From Trichoplax sp. H2 (taxonomy: Eukaryota > Placozoa > Uniplacotomia > Trichoplacea), in assembly GCA_003344405.1 (NCBI GenBank), contig NOWV01000021.1, forward strand, positions 310,001-374,000: DNA of 64,000 nucleotides, given 5' to 3'. Positions 29,261 through 41,956 of the stretch are shown here, one piece after another (position 1 is the stretch's first letter; each line of letters opens with the position of its first letter). Below the pieces are notes generated by a model that did no database searches, was not told the DNA's origin, and worked only from the letters and a program-made list of their open reading frames with translations. A program made the position numbers and the translations under genes.

Positions 29261-29572
29261 TAAGTAACATGACTTAATCATGCTGGTGAAAGACAATCTA
29301 AATATTCTATACTCTGTTAATGATAACGCACTTGCTTCCCTATTTCCTTGACATAATAATATAACTATGCAAAATACTAAACAACCATATTTTGATCCTG
29401 GTCCAATCTGTCAACACAAATTATCTTAATTTGCCCGTTAAGTATCATGACCCAATCATACTGATGAAATACAATCTAAAATATTATATACTCTATTAAT
29501 GATACAGCACTTACTATCCATTTCCTTCATTAACACAATATAGCTATGCAAAATAATAAAACAACCACATTT
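29261..29572. repeat. two-copy tandem repeat, about 177-bp unit
   Basis: Copies start with TTAAGTAACATGACTTAATC (29261) and TTAAGTATCATGACCCAATC (about 29438), and share GACAATCTAAATATT-like, TCTGTTAATGATA-like and GCTATGCAAAATA-like blocks, ending in CCAATCTGTCAAC. The array runs directly into the 109-bp array that follows. Confidence 0.75.
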
Positions 29573-29985
29573 GATCTTGATCCAATCTGTCAACGATATC
29601 GGGACTATCTTGTAGCACTACAATAAGACCTTGATCGTAGCGTATATTGAACTAATCAAAAATACGAGAACTATCACATTAGATCATGATCCAGCCTACC
29701 AACGATATCGAGAATATCTAGTAACACTGCAATAAGGCCTTAATTAATCTTAACCTATATCGAACTATCCAAAATACTGGAACAATCACATTCGATCATA
29801 ATTCAATCTACCAACGATGCAGAGACTATCTAGTAACGTTGTAATAAGGACTCAATCGCAACATATATCTAACTCTCCAAAATATTAAAATAACCACATT
29901 CGATCATGATCTAACGGCCGGTGATGTCAAGACTATCTAGTAGCACTGTAATAAGGCCTTGATTGTTATGTGTATCATGCTAATA
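29573..29985. repeat. four-copy tandem repeat, about 109-bp unit
   Basis: Units begin at 29573, 29682, 29794 and 29902 with GATCTTGATCCAATC, GATCATGATCCAGCC, GATCATAATTCAATC and GATCATGATCTAACG. Each contains a GACTATCT-GTAGCACT core and an AATAAGG-CTT block. Spacing is 109, 112 and 108 bp. Confidence 0.85.
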
Positions 29986-30793
29986 AAAAAACTATAACCT
30001 GCAGTGGTCTATAATCTGTTGAAAAAGTGGCTAGTTTTCTATTTCTAACTATGCAGAAATTTAAAACTGACTAAAATGGATTATCTAACTAGCGAATGAT
30101 ATAGCTATTATCCAGTACTGATAAATCAACATTATTACGATACAAATTTACACCCCTAAAAATTTGAATTGTACTTTTCTAATCTTGGATTAGCTTGAAT
30201 CTAGATATAGTAGTCATCTAAAATAAGAATCAAAGTCGCAATCAAACTCAATAATATCTACTATGCAGAAAAACATCAGCTTGCGAATAATGTCAATCCT
30301 ATCTCACATTAGAAATGTGTCGCGTGCTAAGAATACAACACCTAAAATCATCTATAGCACGGACGATGCCACTAATTTAAGGAGAAATGTTTTACTTAAG
30401 GCTAGAAGGATAATAAAATAATACTACTGAGGCATTCAATTAATGAAGAATTGATTTAGATTATTTAGTTCATTATATTTCCAAGTTTCTTTCATCTCAA
30501 TTCGTATATGGTGCTAACTTCAAATTGGAATATATTCAAGCTCAATCCTACGCATCACGAACAATACGGAAAGAACAAAGTCAAAAACGTGGTAGTTAAT
30601 ATCAATAGAATACCAAATTATATAAAAAGATTTAACTTGATATTGTCTAGAATCAATAACTCAAGCGATGCGTAAGTTGTCTAAAGAAAGGATAGAAAAT
30701 TTTCTACTATACTGATCGAAAATTAACTACTGGTCAGCCTATCTTTGGATAGAGTTAAATTATAATTAGAATATTGATGAATTTTAATGACAA

Positions 30794-31080
30794 GAATTAA
30801 TCATTGTTTGTTTTTCATTAAATTATTTGTTAAATTATATAGTAACTAACGATAAAAACGAATCAGTAAAATTGTTTACTCAAACGTTTTCATTAATGTT
30901 AATGTTAAATCATGTAGAGAAAAAGACAAGATGATTTTAATGCTGACATACATCTTACAGGAATATGCTATTACACTGAACCATAAAATGGTGTGAAAAT
31001 AGGAACCATTGTTTATTTTTACTAAATGATTTGTTCAACTATTTACTAGCTAACGATAATAACCTTAACTAAAACTGTGA
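30794..31080. repeat. degenerate two-copy repeat, about 208-bp spacing
   Basis: The block at 30794 (GAATTAATCATTGTTTG, then AAATTATTTGTTAAATTAT, then TAACTAACGATAA) recurs at about 31002 as GAACCATTGTTTATTTT, AAATGATTTGTTCAACTAT and TAGCTAACGATAA. Confidence 0.65.
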
Positions 31081-34000
31081 GCTAGTCAAATTCATCCTTA
31101 AAAATGCCTTCAAATAGCTATAAATTTGTATTGTCTTGAAAAAAATGGGACCTTTTTTTACTCAGGTAATAGCTCTCATCGGAATGTTCAGTAAAAGGAC
31201 AACAGAAGATGTAAAATAGAAGCAGCTTTTATTTTGTATTCAATCTTTGACCGGATATTATTATCAAATTCAACTACCCCATCATCATTCTATATTAATT
31301 TCAATCACTCATCGAATATTCATCGTAGTCTTATTTGCACCACAATTAAACTTGAAAGGGGTTATAATCATACTACTACATCAATTTAAATGATGTATAG
31401 TGCATGATTTTATCATAAAAGAAAAAATGAGACGATTTCTTTACTAGAGTGCATCCAAATCTTTCAATAGTCTGATTTCTATAAATTCCTATAGCTGATT
31501 TAAACGCCCATCGCTGTTGTTGTGTTATTTTGAGATGTGCACATAGAAAACAATACAATGTTATATAAATAATTGAATATTAATTAGCAAAATTAACTAG
31601 AAGTAGTATGTGTTTCCAAGAAAAAAATGCCATTTTGACAACTTGCTCCCGACAAAATAGCGCTTCTAATAGGCATGATAAATCATTTCTTAGAATAATA
31701 TACCGTATATTAAGGTATTTTACCATCTATAATAACATTGATAAGGCTGTGAACTTCAATCAATTTCTGTTGAAAATCAAAGTAATATAGTCATTTAATA
31801 TATTAACTCGATATTTCTACAAGACTAAAAAGAATAAGTCAATTTTAAATACTGAAAGCTTTCGTCTTATAATGATAGAATTTAATGCTAAGCAATCTCA
31901 ATTTGTTGCAACGCTCAAATCTAAACTACTGTAGATTAAGGTTATAATTGGGTTTCTAGCTAATTTAGTTTCTACAAGTCCTCTATCTATCTGTACTAAG
32001 GCTATAAGAAACATTCACATCTGAGCTAACAAACATCATTGTGTGCTCATCGATGAAAAGTTCATTGCTTGCTAATGATTATTTACCCTTCACCTACCAA
32101 ATCGCGTAATCTAATGCAAACCACTTTATTGATATAGAGATGAGTCATAGCTCAAACTTTTCCAATTGCATACCGTTATTTGAAAGTATAATCTTTACAC
32201 CATGACTATAAAGTTTATAAGATGCAAGAGTGCTTCAAGAAATCCCATTTTAGTATTTAACCATCTATGTCAATGTTGTCCTAACAACATTGTTGGAATA
32301 CTTACAAGGACTGCTGCATAAAGCGGAGCATAAGAATTCCTTCGCGTACGGTGTACATTAATTTCCAATAATCTAACAGCATACAAACACAAATCTTTTT
32401 CTACAAATTACTATTATGATACTACCCTATCTATTCAGACTTTAAGATCGACTATAAGCTGTAAACATACCAGTAGGTGCACTCATAGGATATGTTGCAA
32501 TCGCTATTAATTATTGATGATTTAATTGCATAAACACTAAAGTATTCTCTAGATACCATAACCAATAAATAGATAGCTATTATAAATTCTCCCTTATATC
32601 ATGTAATATTAATTTATTCACCCTAATAACTCTAAGATTGTATTTCCCAGTATGTCATTAACAGCATATATTATAAGTTAATATCAATATATATAGTTAA
32701 ACATCGCAGATCATTGACATTAAAGCCCACGAAGTTTTAATACTTTCATGATAGCAGTTCAGTCGAAGCAAAAAATGATGACTACTTTTTATATATACTC
32801 GTATTTATAATCAGTAACCTACGGTATCTTTCTATAACTAGAGGAACGTAAATTATCAAGATATATTCTTCAATGCTAATTTCTACGCAATTTTCATCTA
32901 TGATGATTATTGTAGACCATTTGAAGGACAATAACACTATCCGCCAGGCTATATAGCTAAATATCTAATAGACTTTATATAAAATTTTTCATTCATTGTG
33001 CCATCATAGACGTTAATTTCATCGGCTTATGGAATTTTTCGATTCACAAACTGTAGTTAATTAATCATAAAATGATGATCATCTTACTAGCAATCCATTG
33101 AGGGTTCCTAGCTTTACAGTATTTTATGTTGCAGTTATAACTCAGTTATACATGAATTATATCACGAGCTAAAAGAACGCTGATTCAGTACAAACCTTGC
33201 CCATATCATGTATAAATAACTATACTGCCATTTCAATGAAACATAAATACTCTAACCTTGAAAGACTTTTGTTTAGCTCAATTTATTTTTAAAAATACCT
33301 GAGTGGTTGAAACTGATACACGGTCTTAACAGGTCCTGACTACATCTCATTATTGCTAGGTGTCTGTTTCTCAAATACCATTAATTTTACGATATCGCTA
33401 TTTATTTGAGATCAAGATTAACACAACAAATTGTAGAATAATACATCGATAGAATATTTTACTAACTAAATAATCAATACTATATAAATATATCATATCT
33501 AATGTCATAATTCGTACATTATGGTTTATTATAGTAGATTATCGATACTTTATTCAATGGTAGTTAACCATATGTGGCGTTAAACTGTCATTTATAACTT
33601 CCAACCTGATGTATTCTAACTCATAATGTCCTTGTATTTACGTGTTTGCTAATTAAGCTCATTTATGTGAACCTCCATTAAATCAGAACGGCTGTTGCAG
33701 TAAAAACAATTACATTATCACCGTTCGCGACAATAGCAATTACTACCGTTTTGTAATTAGTTGCTCTTATTTAATTCTGATTGTGAGAAGAATGGTCACT
33801 ATGATTTTACTAAATAAAATCGATCGGATGGACTATATTAAATCAACCACATGATCAATAACCAGAAATGATTAATGTCAACAACAACACGTTTGATTGG
33901 TTGAAAGTGCCTAAAGCTATGAGGGGAGGCCATGGCGTCAATTGTTATAAAATTGATCAACTGTTATGTAAACAACTTACAAACAATAACAAGCCTGAAA

Positions 34001-34249
34001 CGAGATCAACTTCTACGGTTTGATAAATTTATCGATACAACGTTATACTCATCTTCTTTATGTTGTAAGGAGATTAATTGATAGTTATGGACTCTATGGG
34101 TCTGTAATCGCTGTTGCCAGCTAGATTCTGCGTGCAAATCACATGATGAAATCCATTAAGTAATTAATCACCGCTGAAGCCATATTTTGTTTTCGAATAT
34201 ACGGTATGAAAGATTATACGCGAGCGGAATAATAATAAACATTATACAA

Positions 34250-34592
34250 TAAATTAAATTTCATACTAGTACTCCAATCTGCTAACATTGTTGTACGTTT
34301 ATTCCTCATATGCAATAATTTCAAATGCTTAAGATAACTATAAGTAAATGTAGACATAAACTATATTCTCCTAAAAATTAAGATTTACTAAAAGTATGGT
34401 TTATTTATTTTTTGATAAGAGATTAATAATGAATGTTGATTAATAAATTAAATCTCATACCATTACTCCAGTCTGCCAACGATGTTGTACGTATCTTCCT
34501 CATATGTAATGATTTGAGTAATTAAGATAGCGTTAAGCAATACAGACATGAATCATTATATTCCAACAAAATGAGATTTATTAAAAGTAGAG
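34250..34592. repeat. two-copy tandem repeat, about 190-bp unit
   Basis: Copies begin ATAAATTAAATTTCATAC (about 34250) and ATAAATTAAATCTCATAC (about 34441). Both continue with ACTCCAATCTGC or ACTCCAGTCTGC, GTTGTACGT, TTCCTCATATG and a final TTACTAAAAGTA or TTATTAAAAGTA. Confidence 0.8.
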
Positions 34593-36708
34593 CTAATTCA
34601 TTGTAACTGTAGTTTATGGTTTCTGTTGTATATATAGTTAGTAATAGATTAAATACGATATGTTAACCATAAAGGCATAAATAAAAGGAGACACTATATA
34701 TGTACGTATATGATGATTGTATGGTAGTACTTGTAATACAGTAGGTGATAAATAACATTGTAAAAGGCAGACTGATAAGTTACTAATTGTAGTGCGAAGT
34801 ATAAACTGTAATCATATCGACGTGTAACCTCGTGTAGCTATAAATACCGATCTACTAATAATAAAATGCGGATATCAATCTTACTCACGGAGTGAACTTA
34901 TTATCGAAGAATATAACAGTTTCGATAAGATATACTAAATATGATAAAAATACCGTTTATTGGCATAAGCGTTAGCATGTACTACCATATTCAGTTGGAC
35001 TAATATTGTTATAATATGATCAATCATATACTGATGTAATTTATGGACTTGACAAGATATACCGCTAATGATAAGTACAAGGTATAATTGATAATTGTAA
35101 TAAAAGACACTCAATCTTCCATTGGATGGTAATATTCTACAAATGAAATTTAGGGCAGTTTGCAAAATGACCGATTTCGCATCCGGTCTCGTTCATATAC
35201 ACATTAATATAATTTATAAATTTCATAAATCATGAAGTCGTAAATTTTTATAAACAACAAAAAAATCTCTCGAAGGTTAATGAAATATAATTTCCTACAT
35301 TGTTTTCACAAATTTTGTCAAATTAAACATTTTAAGCGCCATAATATGGGACAGTAATACTGTAACAAGACCATTGATTTTTTAATGTACTATTGAAGCA
35401 AAATTGTTTATTAAATATATATGGTAGTATTTACATAAATCGATATTCATGAATTACTTGGCAATGCAGGCAACGACAATAACGATCATTACTACTACAA
35501 TTATACATTCTACAGAAACATTTATTGTACGAAAAATGTTGAATCCAATCGAATCTACAGTTATTATTCCAAGATATTTTGCAAAGGCTACAGATATTAT
35601 TATCATTTTCCTTACCCGAATCAGACGAGGATTCTAACATTAAATTCAAGCTAGGGTTTTTTATTCACTTTGTTAATCCGGGTTGCACATTTGCCATTCT
35701 TACTATAAATAGCCGCATATATCAATCCAAATTGGCCGAAACCATCGTACTACATGACCGATTTTAAAACAAGCATAGTCTGCGCTGGTCTGATAGACTG
35801 ATGCTATTAAAATGTATATTACGTTCGTAGTAAGATTATTATAGTATTTAGTACAGTGTAGGACGAACATATAGAAAAATATACACGTTAGATTATACAA
35901 ATATTGTTAATTCAAAAAAAAATTAGGAGTTCGCCCTGTAGGCTTAATAACGAGCATTAGTATGTGTTAGGTTATTAACTTACTATATGTCCACAGATAA
36001 GACCCACGTAGAGATTGTTTTTTTTATTTAAACCAGAAAATAATATTAGTTAATTCATTCGTAATGAAATTTATGAATCTAGCAAGGTGATTACCTTCAA
36101 TATAAAGAACATCGATGGCAGATATCGGTATCTTGGATTCTATAATACTATTTTATAAAACTAAATTTAGGAAGTCTGATAAATAGCGTATAAACGGCAT
36201 AAATACGTACAAGCATACCCTGCTATATTCCAGTAGGCTGGTTTTCTTAATAAAATAATTAAAGCCATTATAAATGTAGTTCATGCATTGAATAAGATAT
36301 CTACTAATGATAAAACGAAAATATAGCTGATAATAAACATCTTAAATATATTTAGATCGGATACAATTACCTTATGAAGCAAAATCTAGAAATTATGACA
36401 ATTGTTATATAATTCGCATCAGTATTACTAATGATAAAATAAACTACACTTGATAACAAGCCATATTTTGGAGTGCATAATTCTAATTTGCAACATAAAA
36501 TTTAAGGAATATGAGAACTATTACATAATCGGAGTAAATATTGAGATGCACGTATGTTTCTTCGCAATACTATTTCATAAAGAATAGAAGTACCTTGATT
36601 GGTATGTGCCATGTTTCATAGAGATTTTGCTGTAGCTATGTGCTACTTACTTAAATTATGTCCTAACAGCTTAATATACTGATATGAAGTAACTGTCTTC
36701 AGTCTTAT

Positions 36709-36930
36709 ATGATTTATCGTATACAATGCAAAATTTATTTTCTGAATAAAATGCATTAAATCAGTCTCCAATAGCTACTTAATTTACTTCGAAAGATTTA
36801 TCGAACCCTTTATCTCAATATATAGCTGTAGAAGTGAGTAATCTATGCCAGCTAATGTGATGTGACATGCAGTATTAAAATCGCTAGTAAAATAACCATA
36901 AAAGATTACTATAATATTGTTTTAAATCTT
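36709..36930. repeat. 222-bp direct repeat, copy 1, ending at the gap
   Basis: This block begins ATGATTTATCGTATAC and ends TTTTAAATCTT immediately before the N run. It is almost identical to 37479-37695, differing by one C/T change and a 5-bp GTGAT insertion. A more diverged related unit follows the second copy (about 37696-37860). Confidence 0.9.
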
Positions 36931-36950
36931 NNNNNNNNNNNNNNNNNNNN
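36931..36950. other. assembly gap (20 N)
   Basis: Twenty consecutive N bases. The number is probably a placeholder and not a measured distance. The gap abuts the end of the 222-bp repeat. Confidence 0.99.
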
Positions 36951-37479
36951 AGTAATTTTAGTCCACAGAGGAATCCAGTACTATAAAAGCTTTTTATTAC
37001 AAGGTTCTAAAGAATAGTACAGCAATAATTAATTACTCACAAGAATCTAGTCTAAAGTAATCTGAGCTCAATTAGATATCAAATCTTTTTTCCTTTACGC
37101 TCAGATTTGTACACTTTATATACTTTTCTCTGAATCTATTTAAGGCAATAACATCGTCTACAATCAGACATGAATCATCACTACATTTTACAGTATTAAT
37201 CAAACTGCTTACAATATTATTACTTTACCATTAATGTCCAACACCGTAAGGTATTGGGCATCTTTACAATCTTAGTATTTCAAGTCGTATAACGTCCTGT
37301 ACCATAATTAGTTAACAGCTATATTAGTGAATAACACTTTCTAATATAGTAGTTACCAGTCACCTAAATCTAGCAGCACAAGAATATCTATTTTTAGAAA
37401 CTTAACTATTCTAAATATAGTACACAACACAATCAAATATAGCTATCGCTACAAGCAAATATAGGGTGCATCACTACAA
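36951..37479 (+). mobile_element. dispersed repeat element, copy A
   Basis: This roughly 530-bp segment is collinear, in reverse complement, with about 62276-62830. Shared blocks include TATTACAAGG/TATTACAAGA, GCAATAATTAATTACT, TCTAGTCT, ATTAATGTCC followed by a short hairpin with arms CCAACACC and GGTATTGG, a TAACTAT-ATATAG stretch, and an identical end GTGCATCACTA. No open reading frame is present, so it is non-autonomous. No target-site duplication can be assigned because of the gap. Identity is moderate. Confidence 0.65.
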
Positions 37480-37695
37480 TGATTTATCGTATACAATGCA
37501 AAATTTATTTTCTGAATAAAATGCATTAAATCAGTCTCTAATAGCTACTTAATTTACTTCGAAAGATTTATCGAACCCTTTATCTCAATATATAGCTGTA
37601 GAAGTGAGTAATCTATGCCAGCTAATGTGACATGCAGTATTAAAATCGCTAGTAAAATAACCATAAAAGATTACTATAATATTGTTTTAAATCTT
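37479..37695. repeat. 217-bp direct repeat, copy 2
   Basis: Near-identical to 36709-36930. It starts directly after the end of the dispersed element copy A and continues into the sequence beyond without a gap. Confidence 0.9.
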
Positions 37696-40600
37696 ACACA
37701 ATTTATATGTATAGAATAAAATCGATTTTTTCCACTAAAGTGCTTTATATTAATCTCATAGAGCTACTAAAGCTGTTTTTGCAGATTTGCTAAACCCTTC
37801 ATCAAAATGCTTAATCGCAAAAATGAGTAATCCATAACCACTAATATCTTGTTACAAGATTAATTTCGCTATAAAAATAATTAATCATAAAAGTTCATTA
37901 TCATATGACATGCTTACTTGATTTAACATAACTCTAACTAAACAAATAATATCATACAACATTATAGTCTTGAAATTACAAAATATTCTTAGAAATGGTA
38001 GTAACACAATTACATAATATATGTGATAGCTTCTCATAATAAAGTTCTTTACTCATTGCTATAAATGTCCTGTATGTACTGGCATTATTCTAATAATATT
38101 AACTTTATAAACTATAACTTATTTCAAAAATTATAACTCTTTTGTAACATTTACCGACGCAATAAAATGATAATCGCAGTTTTTCATCTACTGTACAATT
38201 TTTTACAAGAATTTAGATATGACTCATGTCAAAATGTAGACTCATTCAAAAATAGCAGTGATGACGTATCGCTAATATTTTACAACGTAAAATTTATTCA
38301 CAATGGTTAATGAATTTTTAAGTAAGGTTTATTACCAGTGCCGGACATTCATGCTGACCCAAGGTATATTTTATCACAAAGAAAGTAGTTTTATACATAC
38401 GCTATATTTCATTCAGTACTTTCTCTTGAAGGGCATTGATATTCCCAATTTATTGTATTTTTTAATTCATGGTCCAACCTTTCACTATATTTATATATGA
38501 GACTTTTTAACTATTATCGTACTCGCTCAAACAAATGCTATCAACCTTTCAGATTAATTAGCAATTTTATGATACTCGATAAACAAATTACTACACTACA
38601 TTACAACGTTATCATTGTATGTTGACTGAATTGAATACGAATACATAATTATTGTAGCCAGTATAAATACGTATTTTATCATAATGATGTTACTTTTACA
38701 TCTGTCAATATTTCATATGATTCATATCTAATTATAATTACCATAGCAGTGCAATGCTACAAATTGATTCTAAACAATAAAGTCAGACAGAAGCTACAGT
38801 AAACTATATCAATACATGTAAAGTTCGAAATTTTGATAAATTCCTTTACGACTAAATTGTACAACCAAATAACAAGCTTACAGCTTAAATATATTAAAAA
38901 GAATTATCGAGTCTATCAAGACATAAATCTCAAGTTATACTTTCAGTGAATAATATCAGTAATTGTTACTCCTGTCATATAAGCGCGACTTTTCATAAAT
39001 ACAGTATATCTTTAAGTAGTACTAAATGCTTTCAATGTATTAATTTTAGAACTTCATTTAATTCTGGTAAGCTTCCATAAATAATGTTACGCTAACAAAA
39101 TTTCTCTCAAGCAAAAATTAAGCCTAAGTAGTCTATATCACTTTATTCTACACCGGTAATAAATCATTGCTATCTAGTTCGATGCTAATGTTGTTATTCC
39201 ATTTAATTTAATCAGTATAGAAAAATTTTATTCAGTTTTATACTATACCAAATATACATATCGTGGTAATAATTGGATTTTTGGGGGTTACTATATTTGG
39301 TTGCCAAATATCGTACATCGTCAAAAGTCAACAGCGGATTTACGTAAGGAACAATTAATATCATAATGATTTACTTCTGCTTTTCCATCACAATGATAAC
39401 AATAACTTATATTTCCGATAACTAAATTACTTCTCCACGAATTGATACACAAACATTGGTCTCCGGCGTATATTTTTCCGCTGATGTTCAAATTTTATTT
39501 CAAGAGGGATATAATTTTGTTTTATAATAAAACTATGTATCGATATTCTAGTACAGAGCAGATAAAAAAATTAAAGCTTAGCTAATTGGATCAATTTATT
39601 TTAGTTATCCTGATATCAGCGTTCAACTTAACTAGAACTTTATATAGTTATACGAAGGCTATTCGTCTAAAACAATTGATACTAGTTATATTTTATGCCA
39701 TTGCAATATTATAATCATGGCATTGAAGACGAAAACAAAAGCGCCTTTGTTTTGTGACAATTTATAATTAGAATAAATCTTAAATATATTTTACGCTCAA
39801 CATAATTCATTAGAAAGTAATTGCACAAACCGAATACACTATAGAAGAAACAAATACAATTAGGTTCTATCCATACTTAAAATTGCAAATGGTTTTGCTG
39901 ATTTAAACTAAAGTAGCTACTATACGCATATCATATCAACGATATTGTAGTATAAATGGATTAGATGAAAATGAATAAAAATATCGGACGCATATGCGAA
40001 ATTTAATAGTTAATAACCTCATTTTACACTATTTTCTTATTGTACATTCTTAAAATAACACTGGAGTTATTATTGATCAGTACTATTCAGTTAGATCATT
40101 TTGATCACTGTTTTGGCTACATTAATCCTCAAAGATTGTCCACGACGTTGGAATCAACAAGAAAAATCCACTTTAGATTGATTTTGCTCATAATAGAAAA
40201 ATGATTTCTATTCAAAACATTAATAAAGAGCAACTACAAATTTGCATCTTCTATTATATCCAATTCAATGAATGTAGATGGAGAATTAATCAATCGCCTG
40301 TCTCCATCACTACCCATAAATTGTTGTTATCGATATTCATTTATAAATTATGATATCCTTCAAGAAATGAAAATACCTTAAATCGGATCATGATTAATAA
40401 TAAACATTTTAATTATCATATTATCCTGAAATATATCAATATTTAAATTCAGACGATTAATACAATAAGAAATCAATTATTATCAGAGTCACAATGCCTA
40501 TAAAAAAGATTATCAAGACCGCCCTTAACATATTTGAAGAATCTTATATATCCAATAAAATCAATTATTAAGCTAGAAGACTTTACTTGTGGGGTTTTAT

Positions 40601-41830
40601 TTTATCTTTATTAATCAGCTCCACTTGAGCGAACGGGAAAAAGGACTAGCATTTTAAAGCAAAGAAATTTTTAAATTCTCTTCTTTTTTACACTGGTACA
40701 AATCGAACAAACTCATCTAACAAATGCAAACGAATTGATACATGTAACTACTAATACCTACGATCTGGACATTTTGGATGGCTATCTAGAAAAACCAAAC
40801 TCTCTTTTTTCATTTTTGCTATTCAAATAAGAAAACGCACTTCAGTCAAGATGGCCAATAAATATTAAAGCTGAAAAATGTTCCAATATTCTTAATAACT
40901 GATTTACATTTATCATCATTCTCAACCACAACACCCAATCTTCTATTATTATACGAAAAGAATACTACATATCACATACATAAGGCAATTTAAACGTCTT
41001 TTCGTGGTTATTCGTGGATAAAAATTAAACAGAACCTAGATTTGTCCTTGTCGATCCGATACTGGATATATTATGCACCTAATGCAGAAAAATCCTCTCA
41101 GTATCACTATTACTTCGACAGAATCAATAGTCTCCATTTAACATTAGATGAAGCTTATCACTGCCTATTTTGTTCAAGAATTTACTTGATAGGAAACTAT
41201 TTAGAAAAGAAATTTTAACTATTTCAGATTTCAAAGATTTGCAGAATATTTGCCCGGAGATTTAGCATCGTCATAGTCAAGATTAGGCATCTTTCGGGTC
41301 CTAAAAAACTACTTTTTTGAATATCTTGAATACCATTGCAAGAATATCGTTGTAGTAATCTTTCAAGTTTCCCAACATATTCAAAAGTTGATAAAAGTAT
41401 CATTCTTTTTTAGATCGCCCAGGCAATCATTGGTTATTAGAAAAAACAAATAGTCAATATATTTACAGGCACTGATAAAACTTAATTGCAGTACTATTCA
41501 AGTTATAATTACGAACAGACTTTATTGTCTCTAATCTGCGTCAATATTTTTTAGAAAGGAACTTCAAGAAACTAGTTTCTGTTCACAAGATAAATCAATA
41601 TTGGTTGATACCATCTTTACACAGCGAGGAATCAATTTATTCAATATAACAGCTAGAACTTTCTCTCTATAAAAGCAAATTGAGAATATCTTGGTATAAT
41701 CATTATACAGCTTTTCTTGAAAATTGTAAAAGCTTGCAATTTGTACGTAAAAAACAGATCTTTAAAACGTTAAAAAGGCACATTGTTTTTATTTTCAAGC
41801 CTCTGCACCACCTACCTATTTTTTCACTTT
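37696..41830. other. gene-free stretch between the gap and the GPCR
   Basis: AT-rich sequence with no recognisable gene. It begins with a diverged unit of the 217-bp repeat (about 37696-37860). An upstream exon of the GPCR gene may lie here but cannot be identified. Confidence 0.55.
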
Positions 41831-41956
41831 TAGCCATTCAAGAAAACTATTCAAACTAGCTTGATCTCCAATAATACTGATTTATTGTTTGTAAATATCT
41901 TATACTCGACAGATTGTTCACAAAATCAATTCATTTTATTTGTAACATCTGCCATC

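Larger units (their letters stand above)
27501..36930. other. long gene-poor region, left of the gap
   Basis: About 9.4 kb of AT-rich DNA with no recognisable gene on either strand. It contains degenerate tandem arrays (29261-29985, 30794-31080, 34250-34592), a diverged copy of a hairpin element (35168-35198) and a locally GC-richer patch around 33890-33940. Open frames here are short and of AT-driven composition. The TOGARAM1 promoter should lie just above 27500 but shows no element I can name. Confidence 0.6.

Noticed and set aside
35431-35900. Overlapping open frames on both strands, one Cys-rich
   Set aside because: Frames on both strands overlap, no domain pattern, no consistent splice joins; likely chance.
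36709-37695. 222-bp direct repeats as LTRs of a miniature retrotransposon
   Set aside because: The second copy of the internal element (62276-62830) lacks these flanks, and a diverged tandem unit follows copy 2, so the flank is a local tandem repeat.
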